Shown here one piece after another: positions 8,060 to 16,857 of a DNA stretch of 64,000 nucleotides. Numbering within the stretch: position 1 is the stretch's first letter; each line of letters begins with the position of its first letter. The stretch spans positions 186,001-250,000 of the forward strand of contig CANLOY010000005.1 in assembly GCA_947493005.1 (NCBI GenBank), given 5' to 3'. A model generated the notes under the pieces. That model did not search any database. It was not told where the DNA came from and saw only the letters and a program-made list of their open reading frames with translations. A program made the position numbers and the translations under genes. This DNA comes from an uncultured Roseivirga sp. GTDB lineage: Bacteria > Bacteroidota > Bacteroidia > Cytophagales > Cyclobacteriaceae.

Positions 8060-10705
8060 TTACTCACTACGAAGGACTTTTGTAGGGTTGACTAATGCCA
8101 TTTTTACACCCTGATAACTAACGGTAATAAATACCAGTACTATGGTAATAACTCCCGCAATTAGAAAGGCTAAAGCACCAATGCTAATATGGTAAGCAAA
8201 ATTCTCTAACCAGGCATTCAATGCAAAATAGGCTATTGGAGTACCTATTAAGAATGCTATCATAATGAGTAGTAGAAAGTCTTTGGCAAAAACAGTTATG
8301 ATACTGGGCAAAGAAGCGCCAAGCACTTTTCTGATACTCATTTCTTTGCTTCTTTGATTAACCACATATGTTGCCAGACCAAAAAGACCGGTACATGACA
8401 TGATAATGGCAATAAATGTGAAGATATCGAACACAGAAGTTGAAGCCTTGTCTGATTCGTATTGTCTTTCAAGGTTGCTATCTAAAAAGGAGTACTTAAA
8501 AGGTTGTTCAGAAACGGTTTCCCATTCCTGTTTAATCTGGGCAACGGTGCCCTCAATATCATTGGAATTAATACGCATTACTATCACATTGGGAATGAAG
8601 TTATTTCCTCCATAAAACATAAAAATCGGCCCAATCTCTGAATGAAGAGAATAGAAATTGTAATCTTTTACTACTCCTACTATTGTGAATTCCAGTGTAG
8701 GGGCATTGGGGTTATTATTACTTAGGAATTTCATGCCAATCGGGTTTTCAACCCCCATTGCTTGAACAGTAGCTTCATTGATAATAAGGCTCAACGAATC
8801 ATTGAATGCCCTATCAAAGTTTCTGCCCATAACAATTTCGAACTCCATTGTTTCAAGGTAAGCTTGATTGGCACTCAAAGTATTACCTCTTACATCATTT
8901 ACCTCAGGGTCATTTACTTTAAAGACTCCACTTCCCAGAAACTCTCCAGGAATAAAGGTGGAGCCACCTATGCCTTCAATACTGCTTATTTGAGATACCT
9001 CGTTGAAAAAGGCATTATAGTTATTGGCGATACGCCCCGTTTGATGTACAACTAATACATTGTCTTTGTTAAACCCCAGATCTTTATTGGTAAGGTATTC
9101 CATTTGCTGGCTTACAATTAGGGATCCCGAAATCATGAAAATTGAAATCACAAACTGAACGATGATCAGTCCGTTTCTGAGCCAAATGCCTTTACTACTG
9201 TTCTTATAACTTCCTTTTAGCACATGAGAAGGTTGCAATGCAGAAATCACTAATGCTGGGTAAAAACCAGATACTGTTCCAATAAGTAGGATAAATACAA
9301 GTAAGACCCCTACTGCTAAAGGTTGAACGATTGTAAGAAAATCTAATGAGGTACCCAGAATACGATTAAACTGAGGTATTGCAAAGAAAACCAAACCTAT
9401 AGATACAATGGAGGAGACCAGGCATATGAAGATAGATTCTGTTAAGAATTGGGAAATCAACGCAGATCTTTGAGAGCCCATTACTTTTCTAATACCTACT
9501 TCTTTGGCTCTTTCGGTTGATCTGGCAATTGATAAGTTAATGAAATTGATGCTGGAGATAGCCAGTATAATTAGGGCTACAACAGAAATGATATACACAT
9601 AAACAATATCACTATTTGGCTCTACCTCAACATCAAGCTTAGACTCCAGATGAATTGATTCAATGGGTTGAAGAAAGTAGTTATAACTATGGCCTTTTTC
9701 TTTCCAATCTGAACCAGAATTCTGAGCAATGTTCGCTCCTCCATGAGTTTCCACTAATGCTGGAAACTCTCTTTCAAAGTCAGTTGGATTAATCCCTTCA
9801 TTCAACTTTAGATAAGTGTATACCCAAGGATTTACCCAACTTCCTATTTCAATAGCATTGTTAAGTGGGGGAACGGATCTGGTTGAACCTAGTAAATCAA
9901 AGTGAATATGAGAATTGGCAGGAATGTCTCTGATAACTCCAGTTACTCTTCTTGTTCCAGTATTAACGTTTATGATCTTATCTAGTGCATCCGTAGTTCC
10001 AAAATACCTAATGGCAGTTGATTCTGTTAGAACCACATCAGTAGGATTGTTTAGGGCTGTTTTACTGTCACCAACAATAAATTCATGAGAGAATACTTTG
10101 AAGAAAAGTGAATCACCGAAAAGGAATTTTGTTTCGGTAAAAGTTTTGTCACTATCGGGGAATGAAATAGGTACTTCGTTGTTGAAAAACAAACGATGAA
10201 GTCGGGTGACGGCTTCTACTTGTGGGTAATGTTCCCGAAGAGTAGGGGCGAGCATAATGGATGATGTACCAAATGTTTTTACCCTACCAGGATACACCCT
10301 TTCAAGCGCAGCCCTATATATACGATCGCTGTCTTTAAAGAACTTATCGTAAGATGTTTCATAATTAACATAAACAGCAATAAGCACGACGCATGCTATG
10401 CCAATTGATAGGCCTAGAATGTTGATAAATGCGTAAACCTTATTTTTTTTGAGGTTTCTATACGATATTTTGATGTGGTTTCCTGTCATCATGATTCTGT
10501 TGTATTGCTTGGTTTTTTTAAAAATATGAGGACGGAGTAACCGAATTACTTCCAGCCAGTATATGAGCTTTGCTTTTCTTAAACCCTTTTGGTCTACATT
10601 GTCTATGAACTGCTCCTCCAGGTCTCCTGCTAATTCATTCCACCATCGATCGTCTACAAACCTCTCAAGTAGTCTTTCTGCTCGTTTTGGTGGTTTATTA
10701 CCCAT
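8060..10705 (-). CDS. FtsX/MacB-like ABC transporter permease with PadR-linked prefix domain
   Basis: An 881-aa membrane protein. Residues 1-60 form the short 'permease prefix' domain (RWWNELAGDLEEQF) found on permeases encoded next to PadR regulators. A first transmembrane helix (FINILGLSIGIACVVLIAVY) leads into a large extracytoplasmic MacB-like domain. Two FtsX domains follow, each ending in the typical motif before or after a helix bundle (ERAKEVGIRKVMGS near residue 405 and SKEMSIRKVLGAS near 785). Such permeases work with a separate ATPase in efflux or envelope signalling. No ATPase gene is adjacent here, so the partner must be encoded elsewhere. It is translationally coupled to the PadR gene through a TAATG stop/start overlap. 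Confidence 0.9.
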   Translation of the reverse strand: MGNKPPKRAERLLERFVDDRWWNELAGDLEEQFIDNVDQKGLRKAKLIYWLEVIRLLRPHIFKKTKQYNRIMMTGNHIKISYRNLKKNKVYAFINILGLSIGIACVVLIAVYVNYETSYDKFFKDSDRIYRAALERVYPGRVKTFGTSSIMLAPTLREHYPQVEAVTRLHRLFFNNEVPISFPDSDKTFTETKFLFGDSLFFKVFSHEFIVGDSKTALNNPTDVVLTESTAIRYFGTTDALDKIINVNTGTRRVTGVIRDIPANSHIHFDLLGSTRSVPPLNNAIEIGSWVNPWVYTYLKLNEGINPTDFEREFPALVETHGGANIAQNSGSDWKEKGHSYNYFLQPIESIHLESKLDVEVEPNSDIVYVYIISVVALIILAISSINFINLSIARSTERAKEVGIRKVMGSQRSALISQFLTESIFICLVSSIVSIGLVFFAIPQFNRILGTSLDFLTIVQPLAVGVLLVFILLIGTVSGFYPALVISALQPSHVLKGSYKNSSKGIWLRNGLIIVQFVISIFMISGSLIVSQQMEYLTNKDLGFNKDNVLVVHQTGRIANNYNAFFNEVSQISSIEGIGGSTFIPGEFLGSGVFKVNDPEVNDVRGNTLSANQAYLETMEFEIVMGRNFDRAFNDSLSLIINEATVQAMGVENPIGMKFLSNNNPNAPTLEFTIVGVVKDYNFYSLHSEIGPIFMFYGGNNFIPNVIVMRINSNDIEGTVAQIKQEWETVSEQPFKYSFLDSNLERQYESDKASTSVFDIFTFIAIIMSCTGLFGLATYVVNQRSKEMSIRKVLGASLPSIITVFAKDFLLLIMIAFLIGTPIAYFALNAWLENFAYHISIGALAFLIAGVITIVLVFITVSYQGVKMALVNPTKVLRSE

Positions 10706-11034
10706 TAAAATGAAGGTTTGTTAGTTACCAGTTTGTTCCACATTGCCTGACGAGTTTCTTGTACATGGTGCACATTCCCGTATCCCTTGGCCGTTAGATT
10801 GTAGAGCCGTTTGCTTCTTCCACCTCGTTTGTCCGAAGCCCCTCCCATGGCAGACTTCAACAGTCCTTTCTTTTCAAGTCTGTAAAGAATAGTGTGTATG
10901 GTACCCAATGACCAATTTGAACCAGCCTGATCTTTGATTTCTTTTTGGATGCCATAAGCATATGCTTCAGGTTCAAGGCTGCCCACACTTAAAAGCACAA
11001 TTTCTTCCTGACTACTAATGGTTTCTTGTGTCAT
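10705..11034 (-). CDS. PadR family transcriptional regulator
   Basis: A small winged-helix repressor of 109 aa. The DNA-binding region reads VLLSVGSLEPEAYAYGIQKE, then WSLGTIHTILYRLEKKGLL and the wing KRGGRSKRLYNLTAKG, all typical of PadR. The start was set at the ATG at 11034; the ORF track adds 10 codons with no family similarity. The stop and the permease start share one base (TAATG). This pairing with a prefix-domain permease is a common arrangement in Bacteroidota and Acidobacteriota, and the regulator probably controls its own operon. Confidence 0.93.
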   Translation of the reverse strand: MTQETISSQEEIVLLSVGSLEPEAYAYGIQKEIKDQAGSNWSLGTIHTILYRLEKKGLLKSAMGGASDKRGGRSKRLYNLTAKGYGNVHHVQETRQAMWNKLVTNKPSF

Positions 11035-11160
11035 GAATTGATTTGTTCTCTGATTACAAAACAAATAATATCAATATTGACGAAAACTACTAAGTGAAGG
11101 TTATCTTTTCTTATTTGTTGTAGTCATTAATGACAAATACTCCAAGGCTACCGAAGCTTT

Positions 11161-12165
11161 TTAATTACTCATAGAAACCAATACTCTTCTTTCACCTTTG
11201 AAAGGCATTCTGCCATGTGAAATGAGCATGTTGTCAACTATGAGAAAATCACCACGTTGCCACTTTGGCTTGACACACAGTTTGTCTGTGGTGTCATGAA
11301 TGGTTTGGAGGTCTTCTAAGGAAATAGAAGAACCATCTCCATGGCAACAATGTTGAGGAAATGCTAATTCATTTCCTTTGTAAAGTAGTTTTATAGCATC
11401 ATAAAGCTCTTTACCCAAGCTTGAGGCATGAAACTGATCTGCCTGATTAAACCATATCTTTTCACCAGTATCAGGGTGGTTTTTAATGGCGTCACGTTGT
11501 TGTTCAATGTGTAATTGACCGTCATCATTCCAGTGAAAAATGGCGTTTTCATTTTCTAGAATTTCATTGACTTTGTTTTTGTCACTGGTCTCAAAAGTTT
11601 CTTGCCATGAAACACCAAGTCCATTACCTCCATGTAGATTTCGGATGTATTTTAAGCCTTTATTTCTCCACCTGTTTATCAGGTCTTTAGGAAGAATTTC
11701 TAAAATCTTCCTGCAATCAGCTAAAGGAGTTTCTCCACCTTCTTCGGCCGGAGTTATACAACAGAAGTATAGTTTCCGGGGCCATTTATATGCGTAAGAC
11801 AATTCATTGTGCAGTGTAATAAAAGCTTCGCTAGGAAATTCAGTTGAAGTGTAAACCCCTTTGCCTAGAGATGTTCTTGGAGAATTACCATCAATATAGG
11901 CCATCTTTGCGGGGACTAATTTATCTACGACAGTTTCAAACTCAGATTCACTATTAATATTAAAACCGCGAAAAAGAATTGCTCCAAATATGTTAAGCTC
12001 TTTCCTCAGGTCTGGATTAGACTTTACGAAATCCACTAAGTGTTGTGGAGAGCCCTCCTCTTCGTTGGCCTGGTAGGTTACAGGAAGGTGCTCTTTAGAT
12101 AAGAAGTACTTCTGCATGGTATTGGTGTTTGGGAATTGATAATTGAAATAGTGTGACATACTCAA
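11161..12165 (-). CDS. TauD/SyrP-like Fe(II)/2-oxoglutarate hydroxylase (paralogue 1)
   Basis: A non-heme iron, 2-oxoglutarate dependent oxygenase of 334 aa. The iron-binding motif is His-Asn-Glu in LHNELSYA, with the distal His and the 2-oxoglutarate Arg in ISHGRMPFKGERRVLV. The segment PAEEGGETPLADCRKI is diagnostic of the SyrP/clavaminate-synthase branch, where SyrP beta-hydroxylates Asp tethered to an NRPS. It is a paralogue of the enzyme at 32954. It lies 69 bp behind the SPFH gene on the same strand and so may be the last gene of the exporter operon. Alternative starts are the ATG at 12159 or 12117; I keep the longest form. Hydroxylation of a carrier-bound residue is inference from family and context. 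Confidence 0.88.
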   Translation of the reverse strand: MSMSHYFNYQFPNTNTMQKYFLSKEHLPVTYQANEEEGSPQHLVDFVKSNPDLRKELNIFGAILFRGFNINSESEFETVVDKLVPAKMAYIDGNSPRTSLGKGVYTSTEFPSEAFITLHNELSYAYKWPRKLYFCCITPAEEGGETPLADCRKILEILPKDLINRWRNKGLKYIRNLHGGNGLGVSWQETFETSDKNKVNEILENENAIFHWNDDGQLHIEQQRDAIKNHPDTGEKIWFNQADQFHASSLGKELYDAIKLLYKGNELAFPQHCCHGDGSSISLEDLQTIHDTTDKLCVKPKWQRGDFLIVDNMLISHGRMPFKGERRVLVSMSN

Positions 12166-12234
12166 TCGAACATGAGATGGAGAACAATGGCTTAAATTGG
12201 ATATTATGCAGTTTTACGCTCATGATTTGATCAG

Positions 12235-13149
12235 TTAATTACCTTCTGACTTATTCTCCTCTTTTGATTTGTCCACTTCTCCATTAAGTATAATGGGCAA
12301 ATCTTTATCAGTACCGAGTACTACTAATTTAGTATTGGGTGATTGAGCAAGTTTTTCTGTTGCTTCCAGGCCTCGCCATTGTAAGATTGAAATTTTAGAA
12401 ATTTTATTAAAAGACTCAATTCCAGCTGCTTCAATTTGTTTTCTGATTGCTTCTTGCCTTTCACGTTTTAGAATGTAGTCATATGTCAGGTACTGTTGTT
12501 CTGCTATGATTTTCTCTTCTATGGTTTTTGCGACTTGGGTAGGTAGCCGGATGTTGGTGATAAACAAGTCTTCAAAGATGATATATTCTTCTCCTTTTTC
12601 CCCACTTGCCAAATATGGGTCTACCAGTATTTGCTTGTTTAGTCCATGTAGTACTGATTTAGATAAGGAATCCTGAATTTCTACCCTGTCTGTTGTATAA
12701 AGCCCTTCCAGGTCATAACTACTAATTGCATTCTTTGTCTGAGCTTTGACCTCTGGTAGTACTACTTTCTCAAAGTAATCTGGGCCTATGTATTTGTGCA
12801 TAATACCCAATGTTTTGACATTAGGACTATACCGCATAGAAACGGCTGTTTCTACCATCAAACCATCTTTTGTAAGTACTGAGAAGTATTCGCTTTTTTC
12901 CTGTAACCTGACGTCATAAATGTACATGATGTCCCATGGAGCTACAATATGAAGGCCTTCCTTGTAATGTTTATCAGTTACAGTTCCTTCTCCAAACCTC
13001 TTGAAAAGAACCCCTGCTTCACCTGGGTAAACAACGATTAATACTTTGGGAGCGAAAAAAACTGCTATTAAAAGCAATGTCATGAAAATGATCATGAAAA
13101 TTAAAAGTCGCCTTCTTAGCCATTCCTTGACTTTTTTCAGTTTAGCCAT
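12235..13149 (-). CDS. SPFH/band-7 (prohibitin-like) membrane protein
   Basis: A 304-aa membrane-anchored SPFH protein. A basic N-terminus (KLKKVKEWLRRRL) precedes a single transmembrane helix (LLIFMIIFMTLLLIAVFFAP). The band-7 domain starts at YPGEAGVLFKRFGEGTVTDK, and a charged coiled-coil (IEEKIIAEQQYLTYDYILKRERQEA) follows near residue 220. Prohibitin-type proteins form ring-like oligomers that scaffold membrane proteases or transporters. Its start overlaps the end of the exporter gene by 8 nt, which suggests coupled translation and a physical or functional partnership with the exporter. SPFH proteins are not standard NRPS-cluster genes. Confidence 0.88.
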   Translation of the reverse strand: MAKLKKVKEWLRRRLLIFMIIFMTLLLIAVFFAPKVLIVVYPGEAGVLFKRFGEGTVTDKHYKEGLHIVAPWDIMYIYDVRLQEKSEYFSVLTKDGLMVETAVSMRYSPNVKTLGIMHKYIGPDYFEKVVLPEVKAQTKNAISSYDLEGLYTTDRVEIQDSLSKSVLHGLNKQILVDPYLASGEKGEEYIIFEDLFITNIRLPTQVAKTIEEKIIAEQQYLTYDYILKRERQEAIRKQIEAAGIESFNKISKISILQWRGLEATEKLAQSPNTKLVVLGTDKDLPIILNGEVDKSKEENKSEGN

Positions 13150-14797
13150 TCTTGTTTGGGTTTAGCGAACTTAGTTGACCATCCTGAAGTCTATAGCAAG
13201 CGTCTGCCAGATGGAAGTACTCATTATCATGTGTCACCATAATCACTGTTTTTCCCTGCGCCTTGAGCTGCGATAGGATTTCAGTGTAAAAGAATTTCTT
13301 AAAGACAGGGTCCTGATCAGCCGCTATTTCATCAAATATGTATAAAGGTTTGTCCTCTAAGAGAGAGATGACCAGAGCCAACCTTTTTCTTTGACCAGTA
13401 GAGAGGTTTAGGTTTGAAATCTTGCCATCCACAATTTCAGTTTTGTTATGTATCTGCATTAGCTCCAGCAGTTCATCTATCTGTTCCTGTTGTACTTCAG
13501 GTAGACCGAACAGGCGTTCGAATAGATGAAAATCGGTAAGTACAATACCAAGCATTTCTCTGTATCTCTGATAGTTTCCACTCGATACCTTTACTTTGTC
13601 AACTAGTATTTTACCGGCTTTGGGATAATATAGACCACAAAGTAACTTTAGCAGGGTTGATTTACCAGCTCCATTGCCTCCTGTAATAAACACGGCTTGC
13701 CCTTTGTTGATGGTGAGATTTATAGGACCGACAATAAAGCCATCCGTATCATATTTTCTCTGATATTGATATTCAATACCTTCCATCTTCACTGCATGTT
13801 CAAATGTCAGAGGTCTATAGTCGGAGATTTCCTTCTCAATTTCTTTCTGTTCTACTGGTTGATTAAGCTGACCTTCTATTTTTCTTTCAAGGTTGGCAAT
13901 ATTCATTGCTGAAGCATTGGACTCTACAACTTTTGGAATAGCACTAATGAGACCTTCTAATGGCCCCAAAATAAAAAGTATAGCTGCCGAAATTTTTACT
14001 ACAGATTTGTCAGGATGATGCTCATAGGCTGGAATAATAAAAATGATTGCCATTAGCAGTAGGTAAAAAAGAAAGCGAGAGATTAGGTTGCTATTGACCA
14101 TAGAAAACATGGCTTTAACATGAAGGTTGCTTGCTTCCTTTGTGATTTCCTTGAAAAATTGAAAAGCACCATTACTCTTTTGCGAGTTGACCTTTACTTC
14201 CTTAAAACCTAGTAAAAACCCATTTAACATGCTCAGAAACTCGTTTTGCTTTTGAGATGCCTGGGAATAAATTTTTCCGGTAACTTCTGCAGTCCTGTAA
14301 AAACTGAGCGCGCCAAGTACAATCACTCCAATGATTACTGCCAACGCCTTAACAGACATGAAACCAATATAAATGAATGAAAAAAGTACCAACAGTGCAG
14401 ATTGGAAAGCACGAACCATTGTTTCAATAGACTGCGAAATGGTCAATGCATCAGAAGTAACCCTTCCATAAACATCAGATTGACCTAACTCCTCGATGGT
14501 TTGAAGCTCTGAGCGTCTTATTTTATTGATAATGCGTATCCGGATTTTTCGAATAATCCGTTCAATCTGTTGTGAACTCTTACGTTGGACATACCAATTG
14601 GAAAGTAGGTATAGGCCTACGCAAATCAAACAAGCAATAAAGAGGTAGGAATTATCTTTCCCTGTAGAATCGTTTTCGGCTGCCTGGTTGATAATAATTA
14701 ATAATGCACTATTACTGATGCCAGAGGTCAGTGCTACTGCCACCAATATGTAGATGTTATTTTCTGACTCCTCCCGGAGCATTTCAATTATCTTCAT
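13142..14797 (-). CDS. cyclic-peptide-type ABC exporter (SyrD/PvdE family), TMD-NBD fusion
   Basis: A 551-aa half-transporter with about six transmembrane helices in residues 1-310 and a nucleotide-binding domain in about 340-551. The NBD has Walker A GGNGAGKSTLL, the signature LSTGQRKRLAL and Walker B LYIFDEIAADQDP. The order and the STGQRKR variant match the cyclic peptide export family (SyrD, PvdE), which moves NRPS products or their precursors across the inner membrane. It is the first gene of a minus-strand unit with the SPFH gene (8-nt overlap) and the SyrP-like gene. Together with the NRPS genes 2 kb away this points to product export. PvdE-like families also move microcin-type or siderophore precursors, so the cargo is inferred from context only. 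Confidence 0.92.
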   Translation of the reverse strand: MKIIEMLREESENNIYILVAVALTSGISNSALLIIINQAAENDSTGKDNSYLFIACLICVGLYLLSNWYVQRKSSQQIERIIRKIRIRIINKIRRSELQTIEELGQSDVYGRVTSDALTISQSIETMVRAFQSALLVLFSFIYIGFMSVKALAVIIGVIVLGALSFYRTAEVTGKIYSQASQKQNEFLSMLNGFLLGFKEVKVNSQKSNGAFQFFKEITKEASNLHVKAMFSMVNSNLISRFLFYLLLMAIIFIIPAYEHHPDKSVVKISAAILFILGPLEGLISAIPKVVESNASAMNIANLERKIEGQLNQPVEQKEIEKEISDYRPLTFEHAVKMEGIEYQYQRKYDTDGFIVGPINLTINKGQAVFITGGNGAGKSTLLKLLCGLYYPKAGKILVDKVKVSSGNYQRYREMLGIVLTDFHLFERLFGLPEVQQEQIDELLELMQIHNKTEIVDGKISNLNLSTGQRKRLALVISLLEDKPLYIFDEIAADQDPVFKKFFYTEILSQLKAQGKTVIMVTHDNEYFHLADACYRLQDGQLSSLNPNKNG

Positions 14798-14851
14798 TTC
14801 TATAATCTATTGGGACAAAACAGAATGACTTTTGAAGATTAAAAACACCTG

Positions 14852-15013
14852 TTAATGACTTTTAGTAAAAAGAACCCCAACTACCGCTACGATTAAGGGT
14901 GTTAAAAGAAGACAAAGGACAAACATTAGAATAAACCCTCCATTTCTGTTCTTTAGTAACACCGCAATAATTAAACTAAGTAGTAGATAAGCTGTAATTC
15001 CGAAGATTAGCAT
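14852..15013 (-). CDS. small two-helix membrane protein of unknown function
   Basis: Not recognised. From the ATG at 15013 the product is 53 aa with two hydrophobic helices (LIFGITAYLLLSLIIAVLL and FILMFVLCLLLTPLIVAVVG) separated by KNRNGG. The ORF track begins at 15109, but that extension is coded by a perfect 13-bp inverted repeat (15064-15095) and is better read as non-coding. Similar tiny membrane proteins are common as unannotated genes in Bacteroidota. It lies between the exporter gene and the DUF697-like gene on the same strand. Confidence 0.55.
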   Translation of the reverse strand: MLIFGITAYLLLSLIIAVLLKNRNGGFILMFVLCLLLTPLIVAVVGVLFTKSH

Positions 15014-15063
15014 GAAGTTGTATCTGTTTGTGTGAGTATTGGTTCCTATTAATCTTTTACATA

Positions 15064-15095
15064 GAAACCTAATGCCTTTAATGGCATTAGGTTTC
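15064..15095 (-). repeat. perfect 13-bp inverted repeat (hairpin) after the DUF697-like gene
   Basis: GAAACCTAATGCC, 6-nt loop, GGCATTAGGTTTC. It begins 53 bp past the stop of the gene at 15149-15670 and ends 51 bp before the ATG at 15013. No T tract follows on the minus strand, so it is either a terminator without the usual U-run or an RNA-stabilising or attenuating hairpin between two genes. Confidence 0.8.
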
Positions 15096-15148
15096 AGTAT
15101 TAATAACATTCATTGTGTTTAGAACTATCGAATAGGTCTATTGTATAA

Positions 15149-15670
15149 TTAGTCTGCTTTTTCTTCGAAGTGTAGCTTGTAAGCTTCTTTGGCTTCTGCA
15201 GGATCAAAATTCAAAAGAGTCTCTCCTGAGGCAAAATGCGAATGAAATACTTTCCCTACAGCATATGTTGAAGCAGCATAATAACCTGGAGATGCCACCA
15301 TACTAATAGCGGTACCAATTCCTGGAATTATTTTTAGCAAGCTACTACCTGCAGTTGCTATAGAACCAGAAGGTAGAGTTGTCGCCATAGACGAAATGGC
15401 TAATTTCAATGCGCTGTCTGATAATTTTCCAACATTGTGCTGCTTACTGATACTATGTACCATTTTAATCTGTATGCCTGCCAATGCAGCTAGATCAAGT
15501 GTAGGCACAGGTACCAATGCAGCTGCAGCTGCAATGGCTGAATACTTTTTAATGATTGCCTGAACTGCTTCCTCATCGTGCTGATTAATTTGACTTTGGT
15601 TTGTACTCTTTTTATTAGCTGCTGCTTTGGTTTTAGGAGCAGTCTGTGTTTTCTGAGTTGAACTTTCCAT
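15149..15670 (-). CDS. DUF697/YcjF-like membrane-associated protein
   Basis: A 173-aa protein. The first 30 residues are low-complexity (Thr, Lys, Ala, Asn, Gln). The rest resembles the DUF697 domain: AIIKKYSAIAAAAALVPVPTLDLAALAGIQIKMV is its typical opening, and a Gly/Ala-rich hydrophobic region around KIIPGIGTAISMVASPGYY follows. DUF697 proteins often accompany GTPases or act at the membrane, and their molecular role is not settled. It is divergent from the unknown 110-aa gene, sharing a 476-bp spacer. Whether it belongs to the natural-product locus is open. Confidence 0.7.
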   Translation of the reverse strand: MESSTQKTQTAPKTKAAANKKSTNQSQINQHDEEAVQAIIKKYSAIAAAAALVPVPTLDLAALAGIQIKMVHSISKQHNVGKLSDSALKLAISSMATTLPSGSIATAGSSLLKIIPGIGTAISMVASPGYYAASTYAVGKVFHSHFASGETLLNFDPAEAKEAYKLHFEEKAD

Positions 15671-16146
15671 TATTAAATATTTTTAGTATGTGATTTGACA
15701 TCCCTTCTTAGTAGGAATAGAAAATTTTTGATATGAATGTAGACCACCGCTGAGTGGTTTAAAAAAAAATGTGACAGCGCTTCAATAAATCAGGGTAACA
15801 GGGATTAGACATGGGGTGAGCAATTTCTGAAACCTCAAACATATTGAATTCAGAACCATACAGATTAGAGCTTCTTTAAGCTGAATGAGCAAGGTTTTGT
15901 CCTCTTATTCAATGTGTTAGCACTTTCAATAAGGCTGCTATTGTCCTAACCTCCACACGCTTTGGTCTGATCCGGCCTCTTGTTCTCAGCTAATTTTCGG
16001 AAGTCAAACAATGAAATAATTGTTCGGCAAATCAAAAGCTTTTGAGGTGGAGCAGCACCCACTTTAAAAAACGATCCTTCCTTTTGGGTAAAAAAATGGA
16101 GGCGGAAAACCGAAAAGCCTTACGAGTAGGTAGCTAAATTTTAAAA
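15671..16146. other. 476-bp intergenic region between divergent genes
   Basis: No ORF with coding character is seen on either strand. It must carry the promoters of the DUF697-like gene (minus) and the 110-aa gene (plus). Just before the plus-strand ATG there is TAAATTTT, close to the TAnnTTTG box of Bacteroidota promoters. Short imperfect hairpins are visible (GGAGGCGGAAAACCGAAAAGCC near 16098), but none matches a riboswitch class I can name. Confidence 0.6.
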
Positions 16147-16479
16147 ATGTCAAACTATCAATTAACTGCTGCAGATGCAGCAAATCTTGCGAATAATATC
16201 AGTGGATCGAAAAGTTTTGGACCATTAACAATCAATTATGACCTGGACTTGTCCATACCTCAACTAACGGTAAACGCAAGTATCTATGGAACATCCATTG
16301 GGCATGTTGTAATTAACAAAGACAATCCATCGGCTACCTTAGGTGGAAGCGTGGGTATTGCCAAAGCTGAGGTTGGACTTACTGCTAACTTCGATGCTCA
16401 GGAATTAGATTATTCTGTAGATGTAGAGGTTTTGGGAAGCACTGTTTACAAAGGCAGTGGTAAACTATTCTCCTGGTAA
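16147..16479 (+). CDS. unknown beta-rich 110-aa protein next to the NRPS operon
   Basis: Not recognised. The product starts with a short helical segment (LTAADAANLANNI) and then alternates hydrophobic and polar residues as in consecutive beta strands (SFGPLTINYDLDLSIPQLTV, later AEVGLTANFDAQELDYSVDV). It has no signal peptide, no cysteine and no transmembrane helix, so it is probably a soluble cytoplasmic beta protein, or exported by an unusual route. The codon use and clear ATG after an AT-rich leader support a real gene. It is the last gene before the NRPS operon on the same strand, with a hairpin in between, so it is probably transcribed separately. Confidence 0.7.
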   Translation: MSNYQLTAADAANLANNISGSKSFGPLTINYDLDLSIPQLTVNASIYGTSIGHVVINKDNPSATLGGSVGIAKAEVGLTANFDAQELDYSVDVEVLGSTVYKGSGKLFSW

Positions 16480-16576
16480 GGTGAAAGGGAACTCTGATAC
16501 TACTTTAAATGAGGTGTCCTCAAATGACAACAACTATTTTAAAATTGGTTGTCTAACATCGTAGCTGAAGTACCAG

Positions 16577-16612
16577 AGCTGGTTGGTAATCATTATTGGT
16601 TGCTGACCAGCT
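16577..16612 (+). terminator. possible terminator of the 110-aa gene
   Basis: AGCTGGT and ACCAGCT form a 7-bp stem (extended by a T-G pair) around a loop of about 20 nt. It is followed at a short distance by an AT-rich stretch and then a run of T and C (CTTTTTGCTTTT). The large loop makes it a weak call. Confidence 0.4.
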
Positions 16613-16690
16613 AATTATTTACGCATTGTTTCTTCACACTTTTTGCTTTTAGGTCATTCCTAGCAAGTAAGCATATTCTTCAGCTTCTTT

Positions 16691-16747
16691 TGTCCGAGTA
16701 AGATTGTTGAACTTTTAAAATTTTCTTTGGACTTAACTATTGTCCGA
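16691..16747 (+). promoter_or_regulatory. two TGTCCGA motifs upstream of the NRPS operon
   Basis: TGTCCGAGTA at 16691 and TGTCCGAATA at 16741 are direct repeats 50 bp apart. The same heptamer occurs twice upstream of the cluster's regulator genes (34731 and 34753). I infer binding sites for a cluster regulator; the sequence alone shows only the shared motif. Confidence 0.45.
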
Positions 16748-16857
16748 ATAGCCGCACATAATCGTCTGGTTCAGCCTCCGGGTCACACCTAGCTTCGTCA
16801 GTGAAATATTGATAGCACAAAGTTATGGTTTGTGTTGTCGTCAACCCTGAAATTTGT

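Larger units (their letters stand above)
16480..16857. other. 378-bp intergenic region upstream of the NRPS operon
   Basis: No ORF with coding character. It contains a terminator-like hairpin for the upstream gene (16577-16612) and two TGTCCGA motifs (16691 and 16741). The region is the likely promoter and control region of the NRPS operon. I see no perfect TAnnTTTG box close to the ATG. Confidence 0.6.

Noticed and set aside
12118-12165. Firm choice of start codon for the first SyrP-like gene
   Set aside because: Three ATG codons in frame (12165, 12159, 12117) all suit; sequence alone does not decide.
15671-16146. Possible riboswitch upstream of the 110-aa gene
   Set aside because: The AT-rich leader has short hairpins, but no conserved core of any class I can name (cobalamin, GEMM, TPP, SAM) is present.
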